Of a stretch of 64,000 nucleotides of DNA, positions 1 through 13,993 are shown piece by piece. Each line of letters begins with the position of its first letter. Positions within the stretch are counted from its first letter, which is position 1. Origin of the DNA: Rotaria sordida (Eukaryota > Rotifera > Eurotatoria > Philodinida > Philodinidae); NCBI GenBank assembly GCA_905250125.1, contig CAJNOL010000965.1:1093-65092 (forward strand), in the 5' to 3' direction. The position numbers and the translations under genes were made by a program. The notes below the pieces were generated by a model, which ran no database searches, had not been told where the DNA came from, and saw nothing but the letters and a program-made list of their open reading frames with translations.

Positions 1-45
1 ATATTAACATGTTTGTTTTTGTATTTGTTTCTTTTATTTGAATAG

Positions 46-426
46 ACATTAGGTAATGCAGAAATGGCCTTGACTGAAGACATGTTTTATTCACAAGTAA
101 TCGAAACGGGGTGTTGTGGAGATCAAGGATTATTACGAATACCAGTTTTATCAGTCAGAGATATACGACAACAAGCTTGTAAAAATAATTTTTTTTTGTC
201 TTATAGTAAAACTTTATCTGAATAACATTCGTTAAAAATTTTTATAGATTTCAATGGACATTATCGTGCTGATTATCCTCATATGGTAATAACCTATGTT
301 GTAACTGATTCGAATGGATCTCATGAATATCAAGCTGGTTGGCAAATGAAAGAAACTGCTTATAATCAATGGAAAACAGCCATTGAACAATTAAGAGATC
401 GACATCCACCATCTGAACGAGCATAA
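46..426 (+). CDS. Unrecognised protein, last two exons
   Basis: Two exons (46-178 and 248-426) join in frame across a 69-base intron with a GT donor and a TATAG acceptor, and end at a TAA at 424-426. The first is preceded by an AG acceptor at 44-45, so the gene begins before the window. About 103 residues are visible. The N-terminal part contains CCGDQGLLRIP. The second exon is polar with several aromatic residues (HYRADYPHMVITYVVTD, then QAGWQMKETAYNQW) and ends in RHPPSERA. There is no membrane segment or obvious metal-binding motif. I do not recognise the family. The splice frame and coding-like composition make a real gene likely. Confidence 0.55.
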
Positions 427-824
427 TATTATTTTGAGGTACTCTAATTATTTGATGTTTAACTTTTCTTATTTCAATTATATGATCAATTTTATTTAGA
501 TGGTTTAATTTAAATGCTGACAATTTATGAAAATATAACAAATAGACTTTGTTTTGTTCAACGTAATATGATCAATTTATTTAATAAAAAACAAATGGCT
601 ATTGAGTTTTTTTTATTTCTAATAGATGGAAAAAGATCAATTGAATAATATTTTGTTTAATTTCTATTGTTCATGTTTTTGCTAATGAATTATAATATAA
701 TAAACTTGCATTGGATAATTAATAGCTATATCATTACGATTTTTACTTGAACCTTGTTCAACATATCTTAATAAAACTTAGAATTGAAGGATATCTAAAG
801 TCGTGAAAAAAAGTTTCACAACAA

Positions 825-2050
825 TGTATTTTTGACTTTTTTTTTGTTTTGTATAACATTAAACAGTTAGCTGAAACCCAGAGAGTGATTTTAATAGCCA
901 ATGGAGTTTTCTATCTAATGCTTTCTATATCAAGATTTTTAAAAAGTCGGAGAAGGTAGTTTTCAAATCTTAGAAAACTTTGTCGGAGGTATTTTTAAGA
1001 CCCCCGAAGAAAAAATCACTTTTCGTCAGAATGACCGAAATTAAGATAAATGCAGGAAATAGTAGCCCGTGATCTGATCTTTCATAAATGACAAAGACTT
1101 TTACTCGGCATCTCGTCTTTTTCCAAAAATTTTTGAAGATTTTCGTCATCCCCTATTCGAAAAAATCCGAAAATATTTTTCTTTTTTTCTTGTGTGTAGG
1201 TTTTCAATCGTATGTCCGAGAATTCTGGAAGGAGCTTCATTGTAGCCGATAGAATTTTTTGTTTGAAAGAGCGTCTAATACTGTAGTGCCCACGAGAGCC
1301 TTTTTTTTGATTAAGCTTTGCTTATTATATATATATATACACAAACATTTACATAATTAGAGCGCCATTTTTAGAGAGCTTTTTTGAGTCATTGAGCTTT
1401 CGATGCCTTTTTTTCATTTAAAAGTAAGAGTTTAAAAAAAAGAGCTCTCATAGGCACTGCATTCTGACATGCTCTTTCAAGCAAAAAAAAATTAAATGTA
1501 TAGTCTGAAGACCACAGAGAGTTTTTAGAGATGAAATAAACTATTTTTTGACCATTGTTGGGCCAATATCTTCCTCAAACGCCAGGGTGCAAGGCTGAAA
1601 ACTTCATGCTTTTCGAACATTCCTGACCTGAGATCGATTTTTGAGGGGTGGCTATAACATTGTCATTTTAAAGAGATCAAAATGAAGGGTTGCCGAATAT
1701 TCTACGACCTTTCCTTAAATAATTAAAAATATAACAAAAACTATAAAAAGACGAAATTTATCAAAAAACGCCTTTTTTCGGTTTTTTGTGATACTCTTGA
1801 CTTCTTACGGGAAAATTGTAGAAAATCCGGCAACCCCGAACGGTGTTAAGAATTTCGTGCTCTTTAAAATAGCATTGTTAAAAAAAATCGCTCTGATTGA
1901 GTTTTCTTGAATCTGAAAACTACCGTGCCAGATTTTTAGAAATCTTGCTATAGAATGCATTAGATCGAGCACTCAATTGGCTATTAAAACAACTATCTAG
2001 ATTTGAGCTAACTGCTTAACATTATGGAAAAGAACCAAAAATATCTTATT
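825..2050. mobile_element. Foldback DNA element with ~160-bp inverted ends
   Basis: The stretch 830-1000 reappears as reverse complement at about 1890-2050. Both ends carry a version of CCATTGGCTATTAAAAT next to AGCTAACTG. The arms are diverged by roughly a fifth, so the element is old. The interior has no open frame for a transposase, so it is non-autonomous. Interior pieces recur at 3410-3810 and 5160-5480, and a lone end-like copy lies at about 61880-61975. Confidence 0.65.
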
Positions 2051-3409
2051 GTTAAATTTTTTTCTACCATCTAACTATAAATATTAACACTATTTGGAAT
2101 TAAATCATATTGAAAAAATGTCGTATTTTTGTTGATAATAACATGAAAAATGATTAGATTCTAATTATGAAAATATCTAATGAAAAAGACAAGTCAAAAT
2201 TAATTTATAATGGTCATTTTCTAACATTACATTAACTACTAAAAGGACAGAGACAAATAAGAGTCATTTTTGGTCAAAATATTGAACATTATAAATCTAT
2301 AACTCATATATAAGAGAGTGAGCAATACAAACTTTCCCATAGCAAGACATCTCGAACCGATAACTATGTCAATCAACTGCTCATCAGACTGTCTATCATT
2401 AATAAAAATTTCAACTCGAACGGTTGGAGTTGTTGCTCAGTACTGATATAAATATTGTTTCTAACGAACATCACAATCATTTGCTTCTATCATCACTTCT
2501 ACTTGCTTTTTTCTAAATATTTCAAGAAAAGAAAAAAAACCATGAGCTTTTGATCGATTCTAACAACTCAAAGGAGGAGCTATCAAAATATAGAATTTTA
2601 AATTCTTTTAGAAATGAACTTTGTTAGATAATAGAACTTGAATTTCGTTTAGATACCACTTTTTTTCCATTTAAGACTGGTACTTGACAGATATCAATCA
2701 GAGAACGTACATTTTACGTCGAAACTAATAACATATTTGAAATCACCATAAAAAACTGAGTCAACTAGTATGTCTTTTAAAGTTTTACGTTGAATTTTTT
2801 TTCTCGAAAAATTTAGCTGAAGTACTTTCATGTCCATTGAGTCAGAAAAAAATTCAATTAATACATCTTTTTTTATATTTTAGTTGTCTGCCCCTTTTGT
2901 CTTCTAGTAACATTTTACAAGCTCAGATATTCTTTTATATTGTTCAAATGATTTTCTAATTGAATTCACTTTTTCATCGAGCTCTGAAGGGCATCTCTCA
3001 GCTAAACTTTTTGAGAAAAAGAAGTTCGATGCAAAACATATCAATCGACTCAAACGTCTGTAGTGATTCTAAATATATTATAGGTTTTGACTCAAAATGT
3101 ACTTTTTCTGATTGAAATCTGTTATATGCAAGTCTTACATGCAAAAATATGACATTAGAAAAATTGAAATTTTATATATTTTTGTAGTCTTTTCTTCAAA
3201 TTAGCAGAATCAATCAAAATCTGATGTTGTTTTTTTTTTACTTCTTTCTCCGAAGTATTTAGAAAATAGTAAGTAGAAATGTTAATATCAGTAAACTATA
3301 TGGTAGATCATATATCTTTCGTAATTGTTTTTAAACGAATCAAATTCTCCGATGACAACAGTATTTGACCTTGTAAATAAAGTTTCATGATGCAACCGAA
3401 AGAAATTTT

Positions 3410-3810
3410 TTAATGAAAAGTGTTGAGGCCTTTCTCAAAAAAAGCTACTTTTCGTCAGAATGACTAAAATTAAGATAAATGCGTAGGACGATAGTCCGTG
3501 ATCTGATCTTTCATAAATGACAAAAATTTTTACTCGGCATCTCGTTTTTTCCAAAATTTTTTTAAGATTTCTATCATCCTCTATTCGAAAAATAAGCTGT
3601 TTTCAGAAAAAACAGAAAATCTTTTTCATTTTTTCTCCGTTTATAGTTTCTTGATCGCCGAATTCAAATTTCTCTGTCAATACTCATTCTATACATTTAA
3701 ATTTACTTTTTATTTGAAAGAGCACATCAAGACGCAGTGCAATACAGAGTTTCTTTTTTTTAATTAAACTTTGCTTTTACTATATATACATATATTTTGA
3801 AGAAGGAAGA
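3410..3810 (+). repeat. Diverged direct copy of 1010-1345
   Basis: Shares long stretches with 1010-1345 in the same orientation, for example CTTTTCGTCAGAATGAC, then TGATCTGATCTTTCATAAAT, then ACTCGGCATCTCGT. It ends in the same T-run, TTTGCTT and TA-repeat motif. It is a fragment of the element at 825-2050. Confidence 0.7.
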
Positions 3811-5159
3811 AATTGTTCTGTCCACTAATAATAAATTAGTCCTTTCAAAATATGTTCATCAAAGAGACATAATACCAACATTTTATATAATCATTCTATT
3901 CATAAAGTGCAGGCTTACTTTAAAGGTGTTTTCGACCTTCATTTTGTTGTTCAAATAATAGGAGATGAGTACCAAAGGGTATCTTCGCTCACGATCATGG
4001 TGAGCGTGAGTTGTATACCCCTAAGTTGAGTAGATTTGTACACAAGTATCGGCTTGGCTTTAGCATGATCATTAATTGATACTAATGTTAATCGCACATT
4101 CACAGGTTTGTATAGATGCTCATAAGATGTAAAAGTGCTCAAAGGCAATGGAGAGATGTCGATAAAGTGTTAGACGTATGGACTATAATCCGACATAACG
4201 AAAGAGAAAGACAAGTATGGTGTTAATTATAGCTGAGTACGCAATGGAAATGATCAGAATTGCAACATATATGATCGTTTATTTATCTTTATCACTTCTA
4301 TACAAGTGTACCACGTGAGAGAGAGATGTGAAGACTCTTGCGATTCAACTAATAGGGAGATAGTTTTGTTGCTCAGAAGCTTTGATGAACAAGTAGGATA
4401 AAGTCAAATATTTCTTTTTCGGCTTAACTACAATGATGCGCCGGTTATCCGACGCGTTTAAGATGTTCGAACAACGAAGAAATGCTGTCTTCTTTGTGAA
4501 AGTATACCAAACTTTTACATTTTAAAAAGTTGAAATGATATTTATAAAAGTGAATGTTGTTGACTTTTCATGGATTTAAAAAATATATAATTTTTGTGCT
4601 CGGCTTTCATGACGTTGAAAGTCAATAAAGTCATCAAAGTCACCTATTTCTTTCTTGATACAATATCATTTCTTAAATATTTATACAGTTCAGTTTTTAC
4701 AATTATGTTATATAGTAACATGTACTAAGCGTAAGATTTCTACTTCATTTGTTTATTGATTTAAATCTGACTTATTACCACATCTTAACTTAAGACACAT
4801 ATGTAGTGCACCGCACACTTCCTCTAAACATCAACCATTTCGACTCCCTGCTCGTGAAACTATCATTAAAAAAAATATAGCGAAAGCAAATTAATTAACA
4901 TAGAAAAGAAATAAAATATTCGATCATAAAATAAAATTTAACCAATCATCAATGTCCCTATGTTCCCATCATCGAAAAAAAAACTACTAATTCATTATCA
5001 CATAAAAAAAAATACTGAGTGTCTTGTATCTTTGTCATTAAATAAACTAAAAAAAAATTTAAATTTTGAATAAACAAATTCAATTATATCTTTATTAAAA
5101 ATATCTTTTTTTTATAAAATGAAAAATATCAATTCCAGTCTCACCTGCCACATCTACAA

Positions 5160-5480
5160 ATACTTATGTAAATTGACGCCCATTTTTAGAGGGTTTTTCG
5201 AGTCATTGAATTTGTTGTCCCTTTTCTCCGCTTAAAAAGTAAGAATTTAAAAAAAGTTTAAATATATCAAATGAGCCTGGAACGAGAAATTCGGGTTGCC
5301 AAGTGAGCTATTTTTGACCCTTATTTGGTCAATATCTCCCTCTAACGTCATGGTATAGGGCTGAAAATTTTACCAGAGCTTATCCACTACAGCTCCAACA
5401 TATCTTGAAAATTTCATACCATTTGAACGTTCCCGGACTGAGATCAATTTTTGAGACTCCTCAAACAAATTACTCTGAGT
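5160..5480 (+). repeat. Diverged direct copy of 1355-1650
   Basis: Matches 1355-1650 in order: CATTTTTAGAG, GAGTCATTGA, AAAGTAAGA, then GTCAATATCTCCCTCTAACG and ACTGAGATCAATTTTTGAG. With 3410-3810 it covers successive parts of the same parent element, so the two may be pieces of one broken insertion. Confidence 0.65.
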
Positions 5481-6376
5481 CATTTAACGCTTGACTGAAT
5501 AATGTTCTTTCAAATAAAATAGTATAGCTTAAGTACGTAATTTCTATGAATATTATTTACTGTGAAGAAGAATATTGGAATAAAAATAAATAGTTTTCGA
5601 TTTTCTTACATATATAATCTTGTATCAAAATTTTGGTTCTATAGAAACTGTCTATCGCTTGATGAAGTACATCATCCGATTGATTTTCAAAATGTTTTAG
5701 ACATTGATTTATGACTAGTAAGAAATATATTTCACAAAATCATACTCTATTTTCTTTATTTTTTGTATTAATCTTCTTTTTTTTTGGATATTCTTTTATT
5801 TCAAACATAGTCTTCACCTTCATACAATGCTGTACTCTGTATATGAATTACATCAATAAGTGTAGTGTTTGTGTAAAGGAAAAACAAAAGTTCTTTATTT
5901 TGTTTATTTTTTTAGTTTTGCCCATTTCGAGATGTCTCTCGAATTTATTGGTCATTTTTTTAGCTTATCTATATGCATATAGATGTCTATACTAGATTTT
6001 AAAAATATTCAATTTTATCAACAAAAAATTATTTATTGAAGAAATTCGACCAAATTTTTTTTATTAATAAGAAATGTTAAATTTAAGTTTTAAAGAGAAA
6101 ATTAACGTTATCGTATTGTTTATTTTTTAATACTTCTTGTAGTTAATGTTTTTGTTTTCCTTCTTTCTTTTTTTTTTTATATATTTAAGCTTTCTCTTTC
6201 TCTGTGTCTCACAACCTATAGGTGATGAAGTAGAAATGATGCAAAGAAAGTCAATTGACAGTATCAAAAAAAGAAAAAATAGGTCATAAATCTATCACAG
6301 AAGAAAAAAAAAAGGAGAACAATATATGACGTTTGAAGAACATTTTAATCAATTCTTATTTTTTCAGATATCATCA

Positions 6377-9300
6377 ATGGATGAATCTGTTTTATATCGT
6401 TTAAAAAATTTAAATGATCACAATATAATATTAGTATACAAAAATCAATTCAAGATTGGTCGTGCTACAAGTAAATCAATTAAGTTTTTTGTTTAGATAA
6501 AATCAATAATAAAATAGAAAAATGATTTCGTCAAAAGCACATTTTCAATCATTTATGATTTGTTTCTACATTTCTCTCATAACACAGTTGCTAAGTGATA
6601 TGAATTTAAAATAAAAACCGATTTATAATTTTTTTTCTTTCCTTATCACAATATATGTATACATATTTATAATAGCAAAAATGTAACGAGTTATTTTACA
6701 ACAAGAACTAGCATTAGATTTTAATACAAAGACTTATGCAAAAAAAAAAAAAACGATTAAAATTAAATGAACATTTATATAAACAGAAATAGACTAAAAA
6801 ATATTCGTATGCTTAATTTAATTCTATCATGATATTGATTTCCTTTTTGGTATCAATATATGACTTTAGTTATAATGAATAAAAAAAAAAATTGATCTAC
6901 GAGTTTATACTAAAAATTTTATAAAAATAAAAATTTCAATAAGAAAAACTGAATAAAATAAAAAAAGAAAAGAACCTCGAAGATCAATTTTTTTTGATTT
7001 ACCTATAAAAACGCACTTTTGTTGAACAAGATCGATTTCGAATTCAAATAATAGTTTCGTTGATTATTTTTTCTTTTTTTTGTTTGCTCCAGCAAATGAT
7101 TTAGCTATTGCAAATAATCAATTCATATCATCATCTCATTGTATAATTGAATTTGATAATGGACATGTTTATATACGTGATACAAGTTCAAATGGAACAT
7201 TAATTAATCGATCAAAAAAAATTAATAAAAATCATTCTGTAAATAAATATTTATTTATTATTATATTGAAAAAATAAAAATTATATATTCATATTTAGCC
7301 TATTGAACTTCATTCAGGTGATATTGTTCATCTTGTATTTCGTAAAGATGAACCTCAATCAAGTAAGTTTATGGAAAATAATTCATTGTTTGTTTTTTTT
7401 TATTTGAGTAAAATAATTTTATTTAATAAAATAATTGATAAATGAGACGATAGTTGAAATCGTATGATTTTGTTTAGATGTTATTTTTCAATTGGATTTA
7501 CCACTTGTAACCAAATCAACGAATCAAACTGAACAAAATTTGAAAAGAAAACGTTCTGGTAAGAATATTTCGACTGTCATTATGTACAGTCCTAGACAAA
7601 AATGCTCCCTCCTCTTTTCATCAAGTTCTACTATTCTTTATGATATTGAGCTGATACTTGGGGTACATATATGCGACAACAAACTCCGACTGCAAGCACT
7701 AATTCGTCTTCCATTGATTTGCATGTGTTGGCATCATCTTTCTCTTGTAATCAATGTACTGACATTCAGATCCAGTGTAGTCGATGTGGATTTTTGGTGA
7801 ACAGTTTACTGATACTGTACGTCTCTAGTTCAATTCCTGGTTTAAAAAGCCACTGTTGTAGCTATTTCCAGTTCAAATATTGTTAGAAATCAAATTGAAA
7901 TAACTGAGATATTGTCTTTTCATTAAGAGTAAGGATCAAAAAATTGATTTCTATCACTTAAAATCGGTTTTTATCTGTTCGTCACCAATCAATAGGAATC
8001 ATCAAAAATGCTTAGAAATGATAGAGAATCATTAGAAATCAGAACTTTACTTTTAATCTTATTATTGGAGATTTTCTGTGACTAAAAACTTCTCTTGATT
8101 AAGAATATCTCTTGACGAGCAAATATTAGTTTTTAGTAAAATGAATCTTTTTCATGATGATTTTGATCAATTTATTTAAAAATTTTTAGTAGAAAGTTCT
8201 CATAAGACGACAAGTTTGTTTTGAAAGTTTTCGAGTCACAGCATTGAATGAAGTCGAGTTAACACTACGACATGGATTTACTATTTCAGAGTGTGACTAA
8301 TTACTAAGATCTTGTCTGCATGTTACGGACTATGGTGAATAGCAAATGACAAACAAAAACGAGGATGAGTTAGTACTTACGATCAGGATTTATTGTCGCA
8401 TGCATGCATCCAAAATCTTAGCTCAATATCATAAAGAATAGTAGCATTTCATGAAAGGCAGTTGCTACTTTTATTCAGAACTGTGTTTTGAATTAATTGA
8501 ATTGATTTAGATACTACATCAATTACATCTACATCACGAAATGGTTCGATTTTTCTGTTTTTTTTTGGATAATTATAAATCAAATAAATTATTTTCGGTT
8601 ATCTTTTATAGAAACGAAAGAAAATGTTGATTCATCGAATTTAATCAATATAAGTACAGATATTGAAATGAAACGAATTAAAACAAATGATGAATTAATT
8701 ATAAAAGCTGGTAATGATATGGAAGATATACTTACATGTGTCTGTTGTCAAGATATTATGTCAAATCCAATTTGTCTTGAACCTTGTTTACATGCTTTTT
8801 GTTATGATTGTTATACTTCATGGGAAGCTATCCAACGTACTTGGTAAATATTATTTTAAGAAAAGTTTAAAATGTAAAGTTGTAAAATAAATGTACTTAC
8901 TATTAAGTTGGATAATAAAATAGATGAGTATATGTTGTAATATTGTGCTGATAACATTGTGTGAGAATAAACTTCTGAAGAGAAAAAAAAAAGAACAATC
9001 TTATCATTGTAAAGTTTGTTGTCATAGTTAAAAGCGAAAAATGAAAAACGTTTTCTTTACAATGAGAAAATTTCTAAGAATATGAACTTTGTTGGTTCTA
9101 AAAAAAATAAAAATGTATCGTGTTTCGATTGGGATCGAGACTGCGAGGAAAACAGTTATTCGGATCAGAATTAAATATTGTAGGTAAATTTTCTATGATT
9201 TTTTTAGCGAATTATGCTATGAATCACATAATGGACTCTTTAACCGATATATGTTAATAAGTCTAATGAAAAAAGTAGATAAGTGTAGATAGAACTTGAT

Positions 9301-12300
9301 TTGTTTATAAGATATTTCTTTACTATGGCATCCTCAATAATTACCTTAGATGGATATTGAAGCTATTTTGTTTTAGATCTTATAGTTAAGTTTTTTAGAA
9401 ATAGATAACACTATATTTAATGGAACCGGAAACCAAAGAAAAAAGTTATTGGTATCGAAGAAAAAGGAAACATAAGAGAAGACTTCGTCAAATACCCCAT
9501 TTCGATTTCAATGATTTGTTATCTATAGATACTACATATAGTTCATAAAAACCCTTAAAAGGATTTGAAATCTACTATTCAGATTTGACTGAGCTATCGA
9601 GTTTTTAATATGTTTATTTCCTAGAGATCCCAGGTTTTCGGGAAAATCTTATTTTCGAATTTTGATCTGAAACTTTGTGCACATAGAGATTTCAACTAGA
9701 CTAACTTTCATAAAGAAATTTAGAAGTTTTGAACAATATCTCTTCAAAATATAGACCTTTTTCCATGGATAGTGTACATAACGTGTAGTGTTTTAAAGCT
9801 TCATATCTCGAAGTGGTTTTGTTGAAAACTTCTGAGTTTTATGAAACATGGTCTAAAAGAAGTGTTGAAGTATATAGGGCAGAAATTTGGACCCACTTAC
9901 TCTCACGGACCGTGACCGACATTTTAGTTAATTAACTAATATCGGCACCAGAAATCGGTGCACTCGAATGTTTTTTGAATAACTTTCGACAGAAACAAGT
10001 TAGAGACCTGCAGTGCTCAGCAATCTATAGAAGATTATAGGGGACACATTTTTATATAAAAACAAAGGTTTAAATAATCAGACATGACAGGAGTGATTGT
10101 GAAATCACGGAAAGAATAGGCTCATTATTTGGTGAAATCTCAGTAGAACAAGCTGGAACTTTCAGCATATATAGTCCCACTATAGCCCAATCTTCTCTAA
10201 AAATATCATTGATAAATCTTGTCATGACAAGGAATGGTATGCCACTCATCATCTAGTCGTACATAAAGCTCTCATTCAGTCAATATGTTATAAAATGACC
10301 TCAACATTTGACTGAATAAATATCATAATCTAGAATTTCATATCTATGCACTAACATCGTCCTTTGGTCGTAGAAATGAAGGGAAACAGCCAAAATTTGA
10401 CGAACAAATGATTTTCATACAGTAAGTATTTTAAAACAAATCTTTCCAACGTTTTCACGAGAAATGCAGAGTTTAGTAATATTTTCGCTGTCTCTTCTCA
10501 TTCATATAAACGAACTATGATATAATTGCATAGATATGAAGTCTAGATTATGATATTTATTCAGGCAAAATTTGAGATCATTTTATAATACATTGAGTGA
10601 ATGAGTGTCTTGTGTAAGACCGGTACAATGATTGGCATACCATTCCTCATCATTACAAGATTTATCAATGATATTTTCAGGAAAGGTTGAGGCACAGTGA
10701 GGCTATATATGCTGAAAATTCCAGCTTGTTCTGCTGAGATTTCATCAAATAACGAACCTATTCTTTCAGTGATTCCACAATCACTTCTGTTGTGTCTGAT
10801 TATTTAAATCTTGATTTTTATATAAAAATGTGTTCCCTATAATCTTCTATAGATTGCTGAAAACTGCAGGCCTCTAACTTGTTCATATCGAAAGTTATTC
10901 AAAAAACATTCGAGTGCGCTGACTTCTGACGCCGATATTAGTTAATATTTAATTAATACCTAATTGATTAACGAGATAACTTCTAATTAATTAACGTATA
11001 GTAAATAATTAATTAAATAATTGATGACTAATTGGTGACAGATTATTGACTCATTGATGAATAATTAATTAGTAATTAATGGACACCATCACGAACCATG
11101 ACAGACAATCTGGAAATCTGCCACCGACTGCGCAAGACATTGTTGATATACGATCAAAGACTGAACATCAATAGCCTGCTATCATAAGATATGAAATACT
11201 TGCTGATTCTAATTCTGAAGGAATAAGTAAAAGGATGGTTTCGAAAGGTGTCGCAAAACCGATAGATTAAAACAATCTCCCTATAAATACCAAACTAGTG
11301 TATCTTCGGACAGACGGCCGATCTGACCAGTGATTGAACCGGTACAAGTACAAATTCATATTTAGCTTTGATTAATATTTCCATTATTAATATCTACTAT
11401 TTTCGTAGTACAATGACATCTGTATGTTGGAGTCTCTTTTATTGTTCGTCATTCAATAGTGTAACAAAATTTGTACAGAACTATCTTATAAAGAACTAAA
11501 CAAAGATCAAGATCTGATAAAAAAAAAAACAGAATTCTTGCACTCAATTGTTTGAGCTTTCTATACACATTAGCTAACCACATGCTAGCCACAAGAACAG
11601 ATCGTATTATAATTAATATAATTCTTATTGAATTGTTGACTGTTATTCTTTTTTTTGTTTTAGTCCAAAATGTCGTGTAAAAGTCATTGATAAAAAAAAG
11701 AATGTGGTTATTAATGGTATATTGGAAGCTTTTCTCAAAGCATATCCACATAAACGACCGGTATTAAAAGCTATTGATAATACAAAATGTAAAATGAACA
11801 CGGCAACTAATGCAAAAATTGAAGTTTGTCTTTAAACAAAAAAATAAATGATTTTATTAGAGATTAAAATCTTCTTCAGGGCGATCGCAATGCAATCTAT
11901 TTTAATAATAATCAATATAATGATGAAGTATTTAAAAAATAAATTTTTTTTTTTTTTTTGAGGATATTAATTTATATTTTTCTTTCAAGATGGATAATGA
12001 TCCTATTGATAATGATGATGATGAAGATGATGATGATGATAATACGTAAGTTTTTGATTTCTAAAAATATTTATTTAATGATATTTGAATAAAAGTGTCC
12101 TTGTAATGGCAGCTCCTGTTTCTAATGTTCGATTTATATGTCGTCAATGTCCAACACGTGGCTTCAGTATATTTATTTGTCTTTGATTCAAAAATCAAAT
12201 TGAATAATATTTATTCTCTAGATCGTACTAAGAATATAAATCTTGTTTCGACTGAATTTCAATGTCGTCCTAATCAAAATCATATTCTTTGTCAATGTTG

Positions 12301-13993
12301 TGTACAACCAATGCCTGATAGACAAGATGAACCAAATATTCATCAAAGTTGTAAGTATGTAGATATTTTGTTTTCTTTTTTTTTATACTTATTTGTTATT
12401 GTTTAGGTGAAATATGTCATCAATACTTTTGCAATATGTATTCTCAACAATGTCAACGACAAGATTGTCTTGGTTGTTTAAATCAGTTGCAAAGTATTCA
12501 TGCTTTTTGTGTTATTTTCTATTTTTAATTTACCCAGAAAATTTTTTCTTTTAATTCAAGATTTTAATTTTGCTCCTCGTCATCTTACTAATCTTGTTAA
12601 TGATAATCCTATTGAATCACAAATTGTTCAAGTAAGTCTAGAACAAAAAAAACATCATCTTACAAATAAAACAAAAAAAGTGTCTAAGTAAACTATTGTT
12701 GATTTAGTAAATTTTGTTTTCTACGAATATAACAAAAGAAAAAAAAAACTCTATGCTATTTCTTTTTTCAAAGTTTTTTTCATATAAAAGAATATTCTCT
12801 TAATGAAAAATTAAAAATCTTCCTTTCAAATAGTTTTCTTTGTTCATAATAGACACTGCTGATATAAATGAAATTTAATATGAATCGTTCTTTCCTCCCC
12901 TTACTATTTATAATTTTCTCTTTTTCATTCTAGTTGATAATAATGTTTTTCTTCACTTGGAAGAAAATGTATTTCCATTATGCATACATAAGCTATCACT
13001 TTCTCTTCTATTCTTTTGTAACTTTTATTCTCCAATAAACATGATTCAGTAATATTTTAACTGAAAAAAGTTAAACAGATCTAAACTATGGTCTTTATTT
13101 TTTTACAAAATCAGGATTTTCTCATATCTCGAAGGAAGTGATTAATCCGTTGAAATACTTAATGTTCATTAATGTTTACTGGCTTTAATAGGTTATGAAT
13201 GTTTGAGATGTGCAAGTTAAGCTTTTTGTCGTACTCTGTACCTTGACTGGCGAAGATTTTCTAATCCTTACCCTATCCTACCGTAAAGGATACACTCTAA
13301 AAAATTTTAGTTTTTTACGAAACCGAAAAAGATCATACACGCAGATACAAACTTGAAACTTCTTTGGTTCCGTAATTACTAAAAGTGTAGAACCTTCTTC
13401 ACTCTACAAATCTTTCAGAAGATTTTGTGCCTTTCGTACCGAACCTTTTTATGTTCCGTAATAGAAATTATTTTTTCGAGTGTAGAATAGAGTAATTCTG
13501 CATATCTCTAATGAATATCGCCTTGCTCAAAAGTAACAATTTTCATTCTTATAATATTCGATACAACAAATAAATATTTAATCAATCATTTCGTATATAT
13601 ATATTTAGAGTTATCTTATAAATCATCATGCAACAATGCGTGAATTACTTGTCGAATGTTGTCGACGTCTTGATCGAAGAGAATTTACTTATATTGGCAT
13701 TGATCGAAATCTTGCTGGTTTGTTATTATTTAATTTTTATTGTTTTTCCTTTTAATATGATTGATTTGTTTTGTATAGTTTCATCAACCAAAATTGTTTG
13801 TTATAAATGTGGTTTAAAGATATTTAAAGAACTAGTTTATCAATTTCGTGTATCTATGAAACAAAATGATATATTACCAATAGCATTGCGTAATCGTGAA
13901 AATTGTTATTATGGTAAACAATGTCGTACACAATATACGAAACCAGCTCATGCACAAAAATATAATCATGCTTGTGAACAAATTAAATTTTAA
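6377..13993 (+). CDS. CHFR: E3 ubiquitin ligase CHFR (FHA, RING, PBZ)
   Basis: Mitotic checkpoint ubiquitin ligase; known family members bind poly(ADP-ribose) and act in the nucleus. Fifteen exons join in frame: 6377-6470, 7093-7238, 7299-7362, 7478-7558, 8511-8543, 8612-8843, 11664-11823, 11880-11927, 11990-12045, 12096-12157, 12222-12350, 12407-12493, 12561-12631, 13609-13717, 13779-13993, giving about 528 residues (human CHFR is somewhat longer). The N-terminal FHA domain ends in RDTSSNGTLIN. The RING spans the exon 6/7 junction (LTCVCCQDIM, CLHAFCYDCY, then CPKCR). An acidic Asp run follows. The Cys-rich region contains LCQCCVQPMPDR, a CHFR hallmark. The C-terminus holds a PBZ finger (CYYGKQC, then two His). 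Exon 5 is short with a GTTCG donor, and the donors of exons 7 and 10 (GTTTGT, GTGGCT) are weak, so those joins are less certain. Large introns carry mobile elements. A CAG acceptor sits 9 bases before the ATG. Confidence 0.9.
9930..10950. mobile_element. ~1-kb foldback element in a CHFR intron
   Basis: The arms 9935-10350 and 10530-10945 are inverted copies about 410 bases long around a spacer of roughly 180 bases. Matching landmarks are AATGTTTTTTGAATAACTTT (left) against its reverse complement (right), and the ATAATCTAGA stretch near the centre. There is no transposase frame. It lies inside the 2.8-kb CHFR intron between 8844 and 11663, on the transcribed strand. Confidence 0.75.
13291..13484. 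mobile_element. Short inverted-repeat element (MITE), TACACTC ends
   Basis: Begins TACACTCTAAAAAA and ends TTTTTTCGAGTGTA, about 194 bases, in the last large CHFR intron. The interior repeats CGAAACC and TTCCGTA motifs that also occur in the element at 39114-39421, so the two probably belong to one family. Confidence 0.6.

Larger units (their letters stand above)
427..6376. other. Repeat-rich interval without a supported gene
   Basis: Nearly 6 kb between the first gene and CHFR. It holds one inverted-repeat element (825-2050) and two diverged partial copies of its interior (3410-3810 and 5160-5480). The rest is AT-rich with homopolymer runs. Short open frames near 3951-4148 and 5711-5995 have no splice partners or recognisable motifs, and I do not call them genes. 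Confidence 0.6.

Noticed and set aside
3951-4148. 65-residue minus-strand frame
   Set aside because: Ordinary composition but isolated between repeats, no splice sites and no homology I can recognise.
5711-5995. Hydrophobic 94-residue plus-strand frame
   Set aside because: Phe/Ile runs from T-rich DNA; would look like membrane segments by composition alone.
10070-10252. Minus-strand frame in the CHFR intron
   Set aside because: Lies wholly in one arm of the foldback element; the other arm does not keep the frame.
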